In this document: in pieces, positions 10,222 through 23,149 of the stretch
How the letters are laid out: each line of letters begins with the position of its first letter
How positions within the stretch are numbered: position 1 is the stretch's first letter
Assembly (NCBI RefSeq): GCF_040712315.1
Contig: NC_134015.1
Coordinates: 57,179,964-57,243,963, forward strand
Direction of reading: 5' to 3'
DNA length: 64,000 nt
Source of the DNA: Castanea sativa
Taxonomy: Eukaryota; Streptophyta; Magnoliopsida; Fagales; Fagaceae
The notes under the pieces: model-generated
The model's database searches: none
The model's input: the letters and a program-made list of their open reading frames with translations, nothing else
What the model was told of the DNA's origin: nothing
Program-made: the position numbers and the translations under genes

Positions 10222-13200
10222 TGTTAGGGTTGATACTTGATAGCAAAATGTGTGATAGGAGACGTTACTTGCACAAATTGTTAAGATGATAGGTAAGTGT
10301 GGACACAAATTAAGATATTCGATTAGAGTCTATATCCTAGTAAATATTTTAACTTTTTATATATATTAGGTTATATGATGTCACGTTATTAAAATTTTAA
10401 ATAGCATAATACTGAATTCACTTTTAAATTTGTAATATTTAATATAAAATATGAAATAGATTTCTTTTATTTTATTTTTTCAAACTCACCCACCATAATC
10501 AAAGAAAATTGATGATATTTGAAAGATTGAAAAGGACTCCTGGCTCTGTGGAGTGTGGATTATCTCCATATAGTTTGTAAAAATATTCAAAAATAATTTG
10601 TGATTGTAACATTATTTGTATGTTTAAATTCATAAGGCAGAATGTAAGAATGTAACAACTGACCAGGTTTTCATTTTATTTTTATTTTTTTATCTGAGAT
10701 AGAATTTTATTCTAGCATAATCTATATGCATGTGTGTGAAGCTCCCTTCAAGAGACTTTGAACCCCAACCCTTATCCCTCACACCCTACAAGAACATATA
10801 CTTGTAGAATAACCGTAATATTAAGGATACGCAATGGTACTAACCAGGTTTTGTTTTTTAAAAATGGAACTCACTAACAAGTTTTAAATTTAAAAAAATT
10901 TCAATAAAATTGAATAGATCCGATGGTCAAATATTTACTTAACCTTGTCATCTTCAGAAGCAAACTTAACTCCCCTAGAGGTTAAGTCCAATATCAAGCA
11001 ATCTCACCCACAATGAAAGCAACCAAATCTCCTTAGAAGTAATAGACCTTTGAGCACTAACAACCTCTCCTCCCCTCAACATTAATTGTACCACACTCAC
11101 CTTCAATCGGGGATGGAGCCCCTCCCCACAACATTAATTGTACCGCACTCACCTTTAATCAGCGATGGAGCCACTATTGGATAGGGGGAATATGGCCCTT
11201 CCAATTTTTTTTTAAAAAATATTATTATATGTGTGTACTAATTTTAGCAATTTTGTTCAATAAAATTACATTTTGATTCTCTTGAAAAATATTATTAATT
11301 CTTTTAAGAGTAATACTATATTCACAAACTTTTTTACAATATATTTTTACAAATTGTTTTGGAAGCAAATTCTTATTGGTTCGCATATAAACCCATCACT
11401 CACATCATTTTTTTTACTTACCAGTAACCACTTATTACATCAGTAATTTATAAAAAATCTTGTAGCTCTAACATTTTCCTCAATTTAGTGATCATAAAAA
11501 AAAAAATTTAAAATCTAAAACAAATTATACAAGCCCCCAAAAATATAGCTCAACAACAAAAATTACCAATAGTAAAACTAAAAATAATTAAGCTCAATTA
11601 ACCAATTTTATCCAAAATAGACAATCCTGCCATTTAAAAAATTCTAAACAAAAATAATTTTGTCCTTACCCAAACAAAAATAAATAAAATAAAAATTCTC
11701 AGCAGCTAAGTAGTAGCAGGGTCAAAGGTTGACATCGCCGCATACAACCAACAGTAAAACCACTCCCCTTAACTCAATGTTCTGCCTCTGTTCCTGCCTT
11801 TAATCACATCAAATATAATTGAACCTATCTCTCGTTTGCAGCCCAAGACACACCGTCTTGAGGCACATCCCATCAATCGACCAAAGGATGTAGCTCTAGC
11901 CTATAAGCATATTTAAAATCCCAATTTTAAGGAGTGATTTACATCTAAAAAAATATTGTCACACATTTGTATGAAGCGCAAAACTTGGGTCCAGGGTTCA
12001 ATTATACTGAACCATCAGGATGGTGACATGTGTCCAATTTTGATCATCCGTTATCATCTCAACGGGTCTTATGCACTAGACCCAGGCCAAATCCGTATAT
12101 GAAAACCTATTAGTCCCACTGGCCAGGGTATGGAACTCATCCCCCAAGAACGTTATCCTAGATTTTTTTTTTATTACCCAACAAAGGAAAATCTGTTGTC
12201 ATTGACTTAATCACCAAAGTACCCTTGGCCAGCCCAAATTTGAGTCCAGCCTAAGTTATACTGCTAAGGGGTTTTTCTTTCTTTTGCAGTAACGGGACAA
12301 ATAGGCAAAGGGGGAACTTGTTCAATTAAGTGAGGCCATCTCTTTTTGTGGTTCCATTTGCTGTTTCTACTTGAATCCCTATATACACCACTCTTTTCTT
12401 CTTCTTCTTCTTCTTTTAAGAAGTAAAAAATTATAATAAAAAAAATCTCCAAGAATAAACTAATGAAATTATTAAATATATCAGATGTGAATTTTTTAGA
12501 TCAGATGATGACATTAGGAAATCCCCATATACACATTCATACTATTAAGTTCATTTCATATTTTTATATTGAGTCATGAGTGACTAGCATTGATTGGTGT
12601 AAAGTGCAACTCAATCAAATGCTAGAGTAGCAACGACTTTATATAGATATTCCAGCATAAAATATTTGCCATAATTCTACTAAATGTGAGGTTAGTATGC
12701 TGGAGCAAGATCATTTTAGCTGTAATCATAAATAAACATTCCATCATTTCATTGGACTGTTTTTCATGCGTAGTCATCTCAAGAATATAATATTACAGTG
12801 TGTTATATCAAAATCGAACCAAAATTCGACAGCTCTCATTTTGTTTCAAGGTGCAAATTTACCAAATGGTTAAACTTGTTGCAAACAAATTGTTTTTCAC
12901 GATTTCACACCCCAAAAGCAACTAAAAAGTCACGATGTTCATTGTAAAACAAATTGTGTACTCTTTATTAAATTCTTTCTCTTCCACAAGTCTATTAAAA
13001 TCAAACAGACAATCTTTTGTAAATCAAAACTCTACCCATAATAGATGCGAATAGCGTTCATATTGATAGTTGTGACAAAAGATATTGTTAATTGAATCTT
13101 GAAGTAGAAGATTGTGCATCAATCTATAAAATGTTTCAAGCTTTTATCTACAAGGAGAGTTGTTTAAGATGGTTTGGTTATGTTCAGAGAAGCATAACTA

Positions 13201-13451
13201 ATGCCCTGATAAAAAAACTGAGTTGATCCAAGTTGAAAAAAAGAAAAAAAAAAGAAAAGAGAAAGGCCGAAATTCATTATTTAAAGTATTTAAGAAAAAG
13301 ACATGTCAATCCCAAAAGTATTATAGAGTATTACTTTTGATAGAGTAAATCAGTTGACTGTTAAGGATTCATAGCCAACTCTAGAATTTTGAAATTGAGG
13401 CTTTGTCGTTGTTGTATATAACTGATTACATTAGGATGACAACCTATAAGA

Positions 13452-14494
13452 GTCATCTATAACTTTGCACTATAGCTCAAATGCTAAAAGCAAATAATAT
13501 TTTTTTATTTTTTCACTCATTAAAATAATATATATATATTTTTTTTTCTCTCTCTCTTTTTTTTCCTCCTTGTCACTGATTCTCTTCACAATCTCACCTC
13601 TCTTTCTCCACTCTCACTGACCCAAGCTCAGTTCCGATTCATCCTTCTTCCTCAGCCAATCTCACCCAAGCTCTCTCTTCAATAAGCCATATTCATTCCT
13701 TCTCGCCGATCCAAGCCCCAAGCCCCATCGCCGAACCTTGCCCTAAGCCCCATCGCTGTGTTTGTGTTGGTGGTTGGGATCGGTTGGGTTAGAGCTTAGT
13801 TTGGCTTGGCGTTGGTGCTGATGGTAGTTGCATGGGTCAGTCAGTGGCTTGGCTTTGTGGGTCTTTAGCTGTGGTTGTGGGTAGGAGTTGCAGTTGTTGT
13901 TGGTTGTGGCTGGGTTTGGAATGATTTTAGGCGGTGCTTTTTGGTTATGGGATGGATTTTGTGGTGTTGATGTGGTGGGTTTGGCTCTGGATGTTATGTG
14001 GTGGTCTTGGTGTCCCTGGTGGTGGTGCAGGGTTGTGGGGGTGATGATTTTTTAAATCTCTCTTTCAAATGTCTCACTATGTTTTTTGTTGGAGGATTTG
14101 TGGGTTTGTTGAATTTTGGTTGTTTTTTTGTGTGATTTTGGTTGGTTTTTGAGATTTTGTTGCAAATTTGGTGGATTTGGGTTGCGGTAATGGTAGTTGG
14201 TGGGCAGTGGAGGTGGCTGTGAGTTGTGGGTGGCAGTGGAGGTGGTTGGGATTTTGGGTTTGCTCGTTGTTCTTCAAAATCTTCAAATGAGAGATGGAGA
14301 GACAGATAAATGAGAGATGGAGAGACAGATAAAGTGAGTTAGGAAAGAAATAATAAAAAAATAAAAAAATATTAATAAAGTGTTAAAAAAATATTAGAAT
14401 TATTGATTGTTTTGTAAAATGAGATGTTAAAATAGATAAAATAATTTTTTATGGTGTGAAATTGTGGAATTTATATTTCCATCAACGTGGATGC
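13452..14494. mobile_element. Non-autonomous TIR element (5' part deleted)
   Basis: The right end reads in reverse GAGCATCCACGTTGATGG, the inverted partner of the GAGCATTAGCATTGGTGG left end kept in the copy at 53064-54172. Here roughly 115 bases next to the left end are missing. The interior has a C/T-rich stretch (13545-13720) followed by a G/T-rich stretch (13740-14270), so long frames occur on either strand but none is conserved. The end motif resembles PIF/Harbinger-type elements; that is an inference. Confidence 0.5.
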
Positions 14495-15039
14495 TCATAG
14501 TAAAAAAAATTGGCGAGTTCCCAAAAATTTTGTCCCGAAAATTTTGTCTAAATGAAACACTTTCTAAAAGCCTCAACCAACGTTTACATTCCCTTCCCAT
14601 AAAAAAAAAATAAAAACATTTACTTTCCCTACTTTGTGACAAACATGTAATAATGCTATATCACCTGGGTATTACATTATTTTCGTGAGTAGTTTTAGTA
14701 CCACATAAACTATAACAATTTTTTTCACAATTATCTTACGTATCAAATTGTGACTGACAGCTGTTACTTTTACTTGAACCTATAACTTTTTCTTTACTAC
14801 TCACAGTCTTCAATGTGTATAATTGTGGCACAAGTTGTGTCATTTTATGTGCTCTTAAAATTTTTCCATCTTGGTAGAGACGACAGATCACAAAAAGAAA
14901 TGAAGGATAAAAAAAATTAAGCTGTTGATTTCTCCTCTTCAGACACATTCTTAGATAACTGTTGCAGGAAGTTCCCAAGCAGCCTCTGATCCAAAAACAT
15001 ATTAGGTATCTGCAAGAAAGAACTATTAAGTAAAGCTTG

Positions 15040-15089
15040 CACACACACACACACACACACACATGCACACACACACACACACACACACA
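15040..15089. repeat. (CA)n microsatellite in intron 8 of erlin copy B
   Basis: About 24 CA units, interrupted by one TG, between exons 8 and 9. The same intron of copy C has a shorter, more interrupted CA tract at 54699-54742. Confidence 0.9.
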
Positions 15090-17247
15090 AGATAGAGGGA
15101 AAGACCTTCTCCCCAAAGAAAATTTTTGTATTATCAGCTATGGCCTCGATGAATTTAAGCTCAAGAAATTGCGGTGTCAACTTCAACTTGTTTGCTTCAG
15201 CTTCCTTCAGTAAACTAGAAATGTAGAGAGAGCAATATTATTAGTCATTTCTATGATACCATATTCATATCTTTTAAACTGAAAAGTGAATGAAGTTTTC
15301 ACCGGTAGAAATCTGCATCGGCCAAACTCTTTTCCCGAGCCATGTATATCTGGTTCTCAATTTCTTGCTGCTTCCTGACACTATCCTTTTCCATCAACTT
15401 CTGTTCCATAAGGATCTTGCTCACATTTGCAACCTTCTCAGCTTCACTGATAGCCATTTTCTTATTTGTCTCTGCCTCTTTCTCAACCACTCTCTGTTTC
15501 TCAATAGCAATTAAGACCTAACAAAGTAACATCAACATAAAACATAGAATGATGCACTCTATTAACTTCAAAGGCTTACTATATAATAAATTATCCAATA
15601 TGTTTTTCATTGACTGGGTGTGGGTGCAAACACATGCATGTACAAAGTTTGGATATAAGTGAAAAAAGCTCAAAGGACCAAGGCTAGCTGGTTTAAAGAG
15701 TAAACTCAATGTTCAGCTATAATTTGAAATAATAAACATACATTAAAAGCACATTTAATTCAGAAAGAGTCTGCATATCAAGAATCATATTGGGTGCGAG
15801 TGTTTGTGTGTGTCTATTTGCTTTGCTTGACTAACAGAAGAAAATAGAAGAAAGTAAAAGGACCTTCTATCGTATTCAAGGAAAAGAAACCGAACCTTAG
15901 TGCGTTCCTCTTCCATTTGTTCAAGATTGCGTCTTATGCTTTCCGGGATTTTTGGCTTTGTAACGCGAACACTAATGATTTCAATACCTGGAGCATAACG
16001 TGTGCAGTCACCCTGGAGAGCATCTTTCATCTTTTCATCAATCTGTGAGAGTTAAATGCTTTGTCAATATAACATGAAATATATAAATAGAAAAGGATTT
16101 GATTACCCCTACACTAGCACATGGTGCCATGATGTTACACAACTATATGAAGTATAGTTATAAGGGGCTTCTTAATAATGCTGGCAACTTAACACCAACA
16201 TAAATTCCCAAAGAGAAAAAATCCTTGGAAGTCAACACAGCACTACTTGCTGGGATTTTCTTGAGGGATCAAATTGTTCAACTTTTAAGTTAAGATTTCA
16301 ATATGCTAAACAATCTGTCAGATTAAACTACAAAAGCAGAGTACACTGCTCTAAACAACACTTGGAAGACTTCTTAAACTGTAAAGCTAAATTGGAAGCT
16401 CCCAAAATATTTTCATTTATGGCTTTAAAGGGTATGTTTTCTTTAGCATCCATACTTGATCAAAAACATCAATGTAGACTTGCTGAAGAGAGTGAGAGCT
16501 GCAAAACTGATTGATCTCGTGATGAATTTTGTCATATATCCATGTATTGTCATATTGCACCCCATAGTTCAACAGAGTGTCATACACATAGTCCTTGTGA
16601 AGCCGGTTAACAACCTGAGAAGGCATTATAATCAGTGCATATAAGCTGAACATTTCAAACCTTAGACCACTTGTAAACCATAATGTTGATAAAGAGCAAC
16701 ATCTCGTAGCTGTACCTCTATCTTCTCAAAGTTAATCATTACACCTCCTTTGGTACCACAAGGAATATCCCTCACCTACAATTATACTCACAGGAAGGAT
16801 TTGAGCATGAGACTGACAAGATGAAATTACTGAATTTTCATACCATCGAATTTTACCTGATCTGTCTGAAGGGTTACTTGAACAGGCTCATAATGGGTTA
16901 TAAAAGGCAGCTTCAGATGAAAACCTGAAATTAAGTGCATGTAGAAATTTCGTAAGTTCTAGGAAAGCAACTACTAAATGAAAATCATAAAGAAAGAACC
17001 ATAGTCAAACCTGGATTTGTAATCGTCTTTAGAAGGGCACCTCCTCTCCAGTAAAACCCCAACATGGCCTTCTGGGACTTGGTGCAGAAAGGAAAAACCA
17101 TTCCTAAAAGTTGATGATGAAGGAATCACTATCTGTAAAATTTATATTCATGTCAGATATTTTCAAACTCAAATAAAATGATATGAACACTTATTCCAGT
17201 GATTGAGATTCAGAATAAATCTAAAATTTTAAACAAACTAGCACTTA

Positions 17248-17446
17248 GGGTTTGTTTGGGATCCGTTTATTTTACTGAAATTGAAATTTTTTTGCTAAAA
17301 ATACTGTAAATAAAGGTAAAAGTTAGCTAAAATAGTATAGTAAGATCCATGAATAGTATTAAAAAGTGTAATAGAGCCCATGAATAGTAGTAAAAATAAG
17401 CTGAATAGTAAAATAAGTTAGCAAAAATAATTTTTGCTAAACACAT
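17248..17446. mobile_element. MITE in intron 1 of erlin copy B
   Basis: About 200 bp flanked by ACTTA on both sides (17243-17247 and 17447-17451). Introns 1 of copies A and C read through at this point (near 60 and 56890). Same family as 2506-2704, with the motifs CTGTAAATAAAGGTAAAAG and GAATAGTAGTAAAAATAAGC. Confidence 0.7.
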
Positions 17447-19790
17447 ACTTAATAAGAAAATTATATAGTCACTCCATAAAAAAAAACACTAATTCACTAT
17501 TTTCTCTTTTCAGGTATGCCTCCCTGGCAGCTGCAATTACTAATAAGTAAAGGAGTGTACCAAACCACAAAACCAGGCTAGCCTGCCAAGAACAACGGAC
17601 AAGTTTTGATTGTTTTTAGTTTGGTAATTCTTTTGATCAAAAGACTAATTCAAAGTGGGAACTAAATACATTCCCATATCTTCAAAGTGGTTCTTTCAAA
17701 AACATGCCCTCCAAATCAAATTTTTAAATTTTGGTGTTTTCACATGCGTACGAATTTGACATATTCATAAGCTGCATGTTATCTACAACTTGTTTTGATT
17801 CTAGACAAACTGGATTAATAGAGTCAACAAGCTTTGTAATTTGCCAAACATCCCCAAAAACATTCAGGCAACACAATTACAAATAGAGTATTTAGAGATA
17901 ACCCTACAATCCCAAGTGCATACTCAGTGACACAATGTAAATTCCTTTAATTTTTTTTTTAATTTTAAAAAATGTTAATAATTAAATGACAATGGGCTTT
18001 AGAACCACAGCTTGTAATGCAAGGTGAAATGGAGCTCATAAAAGTCCTCTGTCTTATTCTTACTGTCCTATTTTATGCTCAAAGATTCGTAATCATTAAT
18101 CAACCACACGTCTCTCTTTCTCCTTATAAAGTAATAAAAATGGGGAAGAAAAAGAAAATTCAGATGCGTGACATGCTGCAGTTAGTGGAGTATAAAGTGG
18201 AAGACTAAGAGTGGGATAGAGCATTTTTATGCATAATGGAACACCATTGAAGCATTTCTACTAGGAGGTATAAGCTATTTTTCACTATGATGCACCTCTG
18301 TAATAATCATTCAATGACAATATTGATGCATGTTGAACCTGTCTTGCAAAAATGCAAGTCCGCACAAAACAACTACTACCATCACCATAAAGGGATACAC
18401 ATACTAGAAATAATCTTGAGTCGCATTTTTATACCAAAACAATTTGATGAATTCTAAATCACATATTACAGATCTTGAAATACTATTGAAGAAATTTACA
18501 ATGCCAAGACATTGATACAAAATAGTAATAGCAACATGGATTTTATGAAAAATAATAATAGCTTGATTGAACTATGATTTAAACTAATAACAATAATAAC
18601 GACTAGTCTTAATTGCAAATTTTGTGGTCGGTTATGGATCCTCAACATATTAGTTAGCTTTGGCCACATGAATTATTTTCCTCTGTTCTATTCTATATGA
18701 AGTCATACTCTTTGTTATTTCTTTAATTAATAAGTCTTTTTTTTTTAAAATTTTCTACTAATGTTATTTTGGGTCTTTCTCTAATTTTTTTTCATTCCCT
18801 CAACTTATATCTACTCACTTTTTTAATGGTGCGTTAATCAATCTCTTTTGAACATAATCAAACTATCTCAGCCAACTCTATCTCATCTTTTTATCAATAA
18901 GGACTAAATCTATCTTTAAGCATATTTTCTCATTTAAGTAATTATCTTTTTGTGTTATGTTCATTTATCCATCTTAAAATCTCATTTCGACTACACTCAT
19001 TTTATGAATATGTATCTTCTTAACAACCCAACATTTGATACCATAGAACATAATTGATCATAGAATAGTCTTATAAAATTTTTATAACTCAATAGATAAT
19101 CTACAATCACACAATACTTTGCTTCCCTTTAACTATGATTTTAACTAAGATAAAATATTTTTGAGAGAGAACGAAGATGGAAATTAATCTAAGAAGCATG
19201 GCCATGGACATAACATGGTAATTCTTGAATAATTTTGTTTATTTCTAGTTCTCAGACTAATTAAATAACAACCATCACAATTTTTAAAAACATATCTTAA
19301 ATCAAAAGAATTTTTTCTATTACCAAATCATATTTTTTCCTCCACCTACAACTATACAAGAGCCACACACACAGTGAGATGGATGATACATATATCCAAA
19401 GAAGAGATTTTGAAGTAAATATGTTTCTTAGCTTAGAAGACTATATGATGAAGCATCTATTCAATTATTAAACAACAAGAATCATACCATGGCGAAACAA
19501 ACACTATTGAAATAAATAAAATCAAAGAGAGAATGCGATGGATTGGTAATGGTGGTGAGGGTGCAGTAAAGAACAAAGCAGTGGCGGTGGAATATTTATA
19601 TATAGTTTGATAATACCATGACGAAGATGGCGATAAAGGATAAGAAGACAGCGAGAATAGCAGGGAAACCACTGCCACCGGCACCGTGGCCGCCTTGGGG
19701 AGGTTGTGGAGTAACGGGTCTCGGTTGATTTGAATCCATATGGCGGTTGATTATTGCAGTGTCAGTCCGTCAAGCAGGTTAGAATTTGGG

Positions 19791-19802
19791 GTATTTATAT
19801 AT
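19791..19802 (-). promoter_or_regulatory. Possible TATA box of erlin copy B
   Basis: The minus strand reads TATATAAATAC about 55 bases upstream of the ATG at 19739, at the place where copy A has ATAAATA. Position and composition only. Confidence 0.4.
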
Positions 19803-20249
19803 AGTTTTTTATTTTTTTTTTTTGTTTGACAGCTTTCTCTTTTTTTCAGCGTGGAATATATAGGAGCAAAGCATAATGTTCAAAAAAAAAAAAAAAAAAG
19901 AAAGAGGGAGAGAAGAAACTCAAGAAAGAAAGAAAGAAAGAAGGATGCAATTACAAGAAGTCTTTCTTGCTGACCAGAGTTATAGCCTTAGTCTACAATC
20001 AAATATGTTGTCAAATTTTGTTTAAAATTTAATAGTATCAGGCCTAAAAAAATTTTAGGGTAGTCACAAAGCTTTTTTAAAGATAAAAAAAAAAATTAAA
20101 ATTTATACATAATAATTGTTTTTTTTTTTTTTTTTTTTTGCAGGGACCACCCTGAACACTAGTTAGAGATGCCCTAGATGAATAATAGAAACATTCAAAT
20201 ATCGTTGGAAAATTCTAGAGTTTCAATTTTTAGTTTTAGTACTAGGAAT

Positions 20250-20436
20250 CACTTAGTGTGTGTTTGAATACCTCTTATTTTGCTGAAAACTAAAAACTTA
20301 TTGCTGAAAACAATAAAAAAAAAAAATTTATGGGTTATTGTTCCCATAAACAGTGCAAGAGGCGCTGGTCAAAAAAAAAAAAAAGGTGTGAAATGCCAGA
20401 TGTGAAACACAATAAGCTATCCAAACAGGGCTTTAG
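20250..20436. mobile_element. MITE upstream of erlin copy B
   Basis: It starts near GTGTGTTTGAATACC and ends near AAGCTATCCAAACAGGGC, with CTGAAAAC and GTTCCCATAAACAGTGC inside. Same broad family as the MITEs at 2506 and 4988. It is absent at the matching point of the copy A spacer (about 2880). Confidence 0.55.
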
Positions 20437-21169
20437 TCAATCCCTTAGTGCTTGTCTTATATTTTTCAAATATATAACACCTTTTGTATTTATTTTTAAT
20501 TCTTATTTTATTTATCATCTAATCCTTTGATTACCTTAATTTACATGAGAATTTTTTTAGAAGAATTCTACATGAGAATTTAATTTGAAAAGTAATAATA
20601 TTTTGTTAAAATATATATGGTATATAAACGTAATTTTAATTTTTTTTTATATGTACCATATTTATTTAACCTTAATCCTTAATTTAGGAAATTACCTTAT
20701 TTAATATCTCTTTTCAATATCTCTTATCTCAAAAAATATTTTTTTGGGTAAATTGCAAATCATACCCTTAAAAGTTAGAGATTTTTAGATTTTGAACCTA
20801 AAGTTTTAGAATTTAAATTTTACCCTTGATGTTTAGAATGTTTGGATTTCACACCCTAACGTTTTAAAATTTGGATTTTAGTCTCTAAAGTTTAGAAGTG
20901 TTTCAATTTTATACTCCAAAATTATGAAACTTTAAGAATTAAAAGTAAAATCCAAACACCCAAAACTTTAAGGAGCAAAATCTAAATATTCTTAAAATAT
21001 AGAAAATAAAATCTAAATTCATAGTATAAAATTTAAACACCTTCAAATATTAAGGAATAAAATCTAAACACCTTCAAATATTAGAGAATAAAATCTAAAT
21101 GACGAAACTTCCATACAGAAGCTCAAATCAACTTTTTAACTTTAGTGAGGTTGTTTGTAACTTTTTTTA

Positions 21170-21392
21170 AAAGCGAAAATTGTATTAATTAAATGAACAA
21201 AAAGTAAGATAGGCTCCTGATGCAACGCAGTGCTACACAAACTAGCCCGGCAGAGGACAACACAGAGACATCGTTACGCTCACCCCCTAAAAATCTATTG
21301 TGTCCGTTGGTTAGCCACCAACTCCGGATAGACGTAAAAAAGGGACGTGCTGCGGGGGACAGGCGCGCACTGTATGCATACTGTGCACGCAC
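21170..21392 (-). repeat. Retroposon-like repeat segment, spacer copy 2
   Basis: Partner of 4150-4560 with an internal deletion. It starts in a T-rich stretch and contains GATAGGCTCCTGATGCAACG. It is followed at 21393-21520 by part of another MITE-like sequence. No coding potential recognised. Confidence 0.35.
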
Positions 21393-21542
21393 TGTTCATA
21401 TATATTTTAACAATTTTTTATTAAAAGTAGATTTTGCAATACTATTTACACATTTAAAAATTATTTTGTTACAGTGTTTTCAGTTTTTAGCAATAAATTT
21501 TATTCAAACGGACCCCATGACTACTAATTATTTTATAATATT

Positions 21543-22365
21543 TTTATAAAATGGTAATATAGTTGATTTTTTATTAGTTTTTATTTAGTTTTATTATTAA
21601 TATAATTTTTTTTATCAATAATCACTCACTACATTAATAATTTATAAAAAATTTTGTAAAATAATTTGTACATCTAACATTATTCTTGGTTTCTCAACAA
21701 AAAAAAAAACATTATTTTTGAGTTTTATTCCAAAGAGCCAAATATGAATTTTCTTGATAGCTATGATGAAAAGCATTCAGAAAGATACGGAGAGATTTAT
21801 GTTGCAAGCTGGCAATTGGCAAATAAATTCCTATATAAATTTCTTTCCAGTTTCCAATTGACTCCATTTCATTTCAATTCAAGCAATTTTTTTTTTTTTT
21901 TTTGGGGAGAAAATTTCAATTCAAGCAATCATTGTTAAAGACTTAGAGCCATTAGCCAATGTAGTTGACTTTTTATTAGTTTTTATTTAGATCTATTATT
22001 AATATAATTATTTTTTTACTAATAATCACTCACTACATCAATAATTTATAAAAAAATTTGTAAAATAATTTGTACATCTAACATTATTCTTGGTTTCTCA
22101 AAAAAAAAAAAAAACATTATTCTTGAGTTTTATTGCAAAGAGCCAAATATGAATTTTCTTGATAGCTATGATGAAAAGCATTCAGAAAGATACGGAGAGA
22201 ATTATGCTGCAAGCTGGCAATTGGCAAATAAATTCCTATATAAATTTCTTTCCAGTTTCCAACTGACTCCATTTCATTTCAATTCAAGCAATTATTTTTT
22301 TTAGTTTTTTATTTTTTGGGGAGAAAATTTCAATTCAAGCAATCATTGTTAAAGACTTAGAGCCA
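21543..22365. repeat. Tandem duplication, two units of about 410 bp
   Basis: Unit 1 (21543-21955) and unit 2 (21956-22365) share the whole order: GTTGA..TTTTTATTAG, the AATCACTCACTACAT stretch, AGCCAAATATGAATTTTCTT, AAAGCATTCAGAAAGATACG and GGGGAGAAAATTTCAATTC. The copy A spacer has one unit (4560-4980), so the doubling happened in this spacer only. Confidence 0.85.
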
Positions 22366-22852
22366 TTGTAGCCAATTTCCAGCTATATAATCAAGACTTT
22401 AGAATAACTGGACAATTAACCCTCACTACAAAAAAATGAGGGCTATAGCTGCGTTACTTCCACTCAAGAGTTCTTTAAAAAAATAAAAATAAAATAAATG
22501 GCATATATTTTACTGAAACTTCAAACTTTGCAACATTATATCTTTCTGTACTTTTTAATGCATTTTTATTAATTTTAGGTTGAAATATAGCTTACCTCCA
22601 CTTAGGGGTTTACTTAATTTTAATGACTTTGTTAATGAGTGCAGTGAGGGTACAAATATCAAGAAAATTATGTAAAACCGCTTGGAGTTTGTGCATAACA
22701 GAATAACAATCAATAAATTATTGATAAATGTTTTTTTTTCCCTTTTAGAATTTGCACAAACTAAAGAGTCTGAATCCAATTAGATTCTAAATAAGATTTT
22801 AATTGGAATCTAATTTCCCGCCATGTGTCTATTTATTTTTTTAATTTGTATC

Positions 22853-22881
22853 CGTGCATATGCACGAGGCTACACACTAGT
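22853..22881 (+). mobile_element. Helitron-like 3' terminus, spacer copy 2
   Basis: The palindrome CGTGCATATGCACG (22853-22866) is followed by AGGCTACACACTAGT. Partner of the terminus at 6032-6060. The sequence to its left is about 130 bp shorter than in the copy A spacer. Confidence 0.55.
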
Positions 22882-23149
22882 TCTAGTTAATGCATCATTT
22901 GCACATCATTATTATTGTCTTCTTGAAAAGTTGAATTGATCAATTTCATGGTCAATTCTCTCCTTCCCCTTGAGATGATATATTTCATGGTACAAATTTA
23001 GCTTCATGAATTTAGGTGCACAATGTTATCTAATTTAGTTTTTTATTTATTAATAATTTGATAGTTAAGAGATGGGGAATTTGAACCTTAAATGTCTTTG
23101 TTTGATAGTTGAAAATTCATTAACATTTGACTTGATTCCACACCATAGT

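Larger units (their letters stand above)
9620..14900. repeat. Duplicated spacer block (partner 49130-54560)
   Basis: About 5.3 kb of spacer downstream of erlin copy B recurs, with many small indels, downstream of copy C. It starts at GTTAAACATGTAACATTACT and runs to the erlin stop codons. Apart from the remnant at 10172-10221 and the TIR element at 13452-14494, I see no gene, RNA or element in it. The open frames are short and are not shared intact between the two copies. Confidence 0.75.
14917..19739 (-). pseudogene. Erlin-like SPFH protein, copy B, frameshifted in exon 2
   Basis: Nine exons, all with GT-AG borders: 19617-19739, 17011-17132, 16857-16924, 16716-16775, 16456-16614, 15896-16042, 15303-15517, 15106-15214 and 14917-15009. 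Exon 1 encodes the signal anchor, exons 2-6 the SPFH/band-7 domain, exon 7 the charged coiled coil, and exons 8-9 the C-terminal KIFFGEK-IPNMF region typical of erlins. Exon 2 has four A (17054-17057, plus strand) where copy C has three. The extra base shifts the frame after [10 protein letters not shown] and gives a TGA at 16888-16890 in exon 3, leaving about 95 residues. All other exons are open and nearly identical to copy C. Either a very recent pseudogene or a homopolymer sequencing error. Confidence 0.82.
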
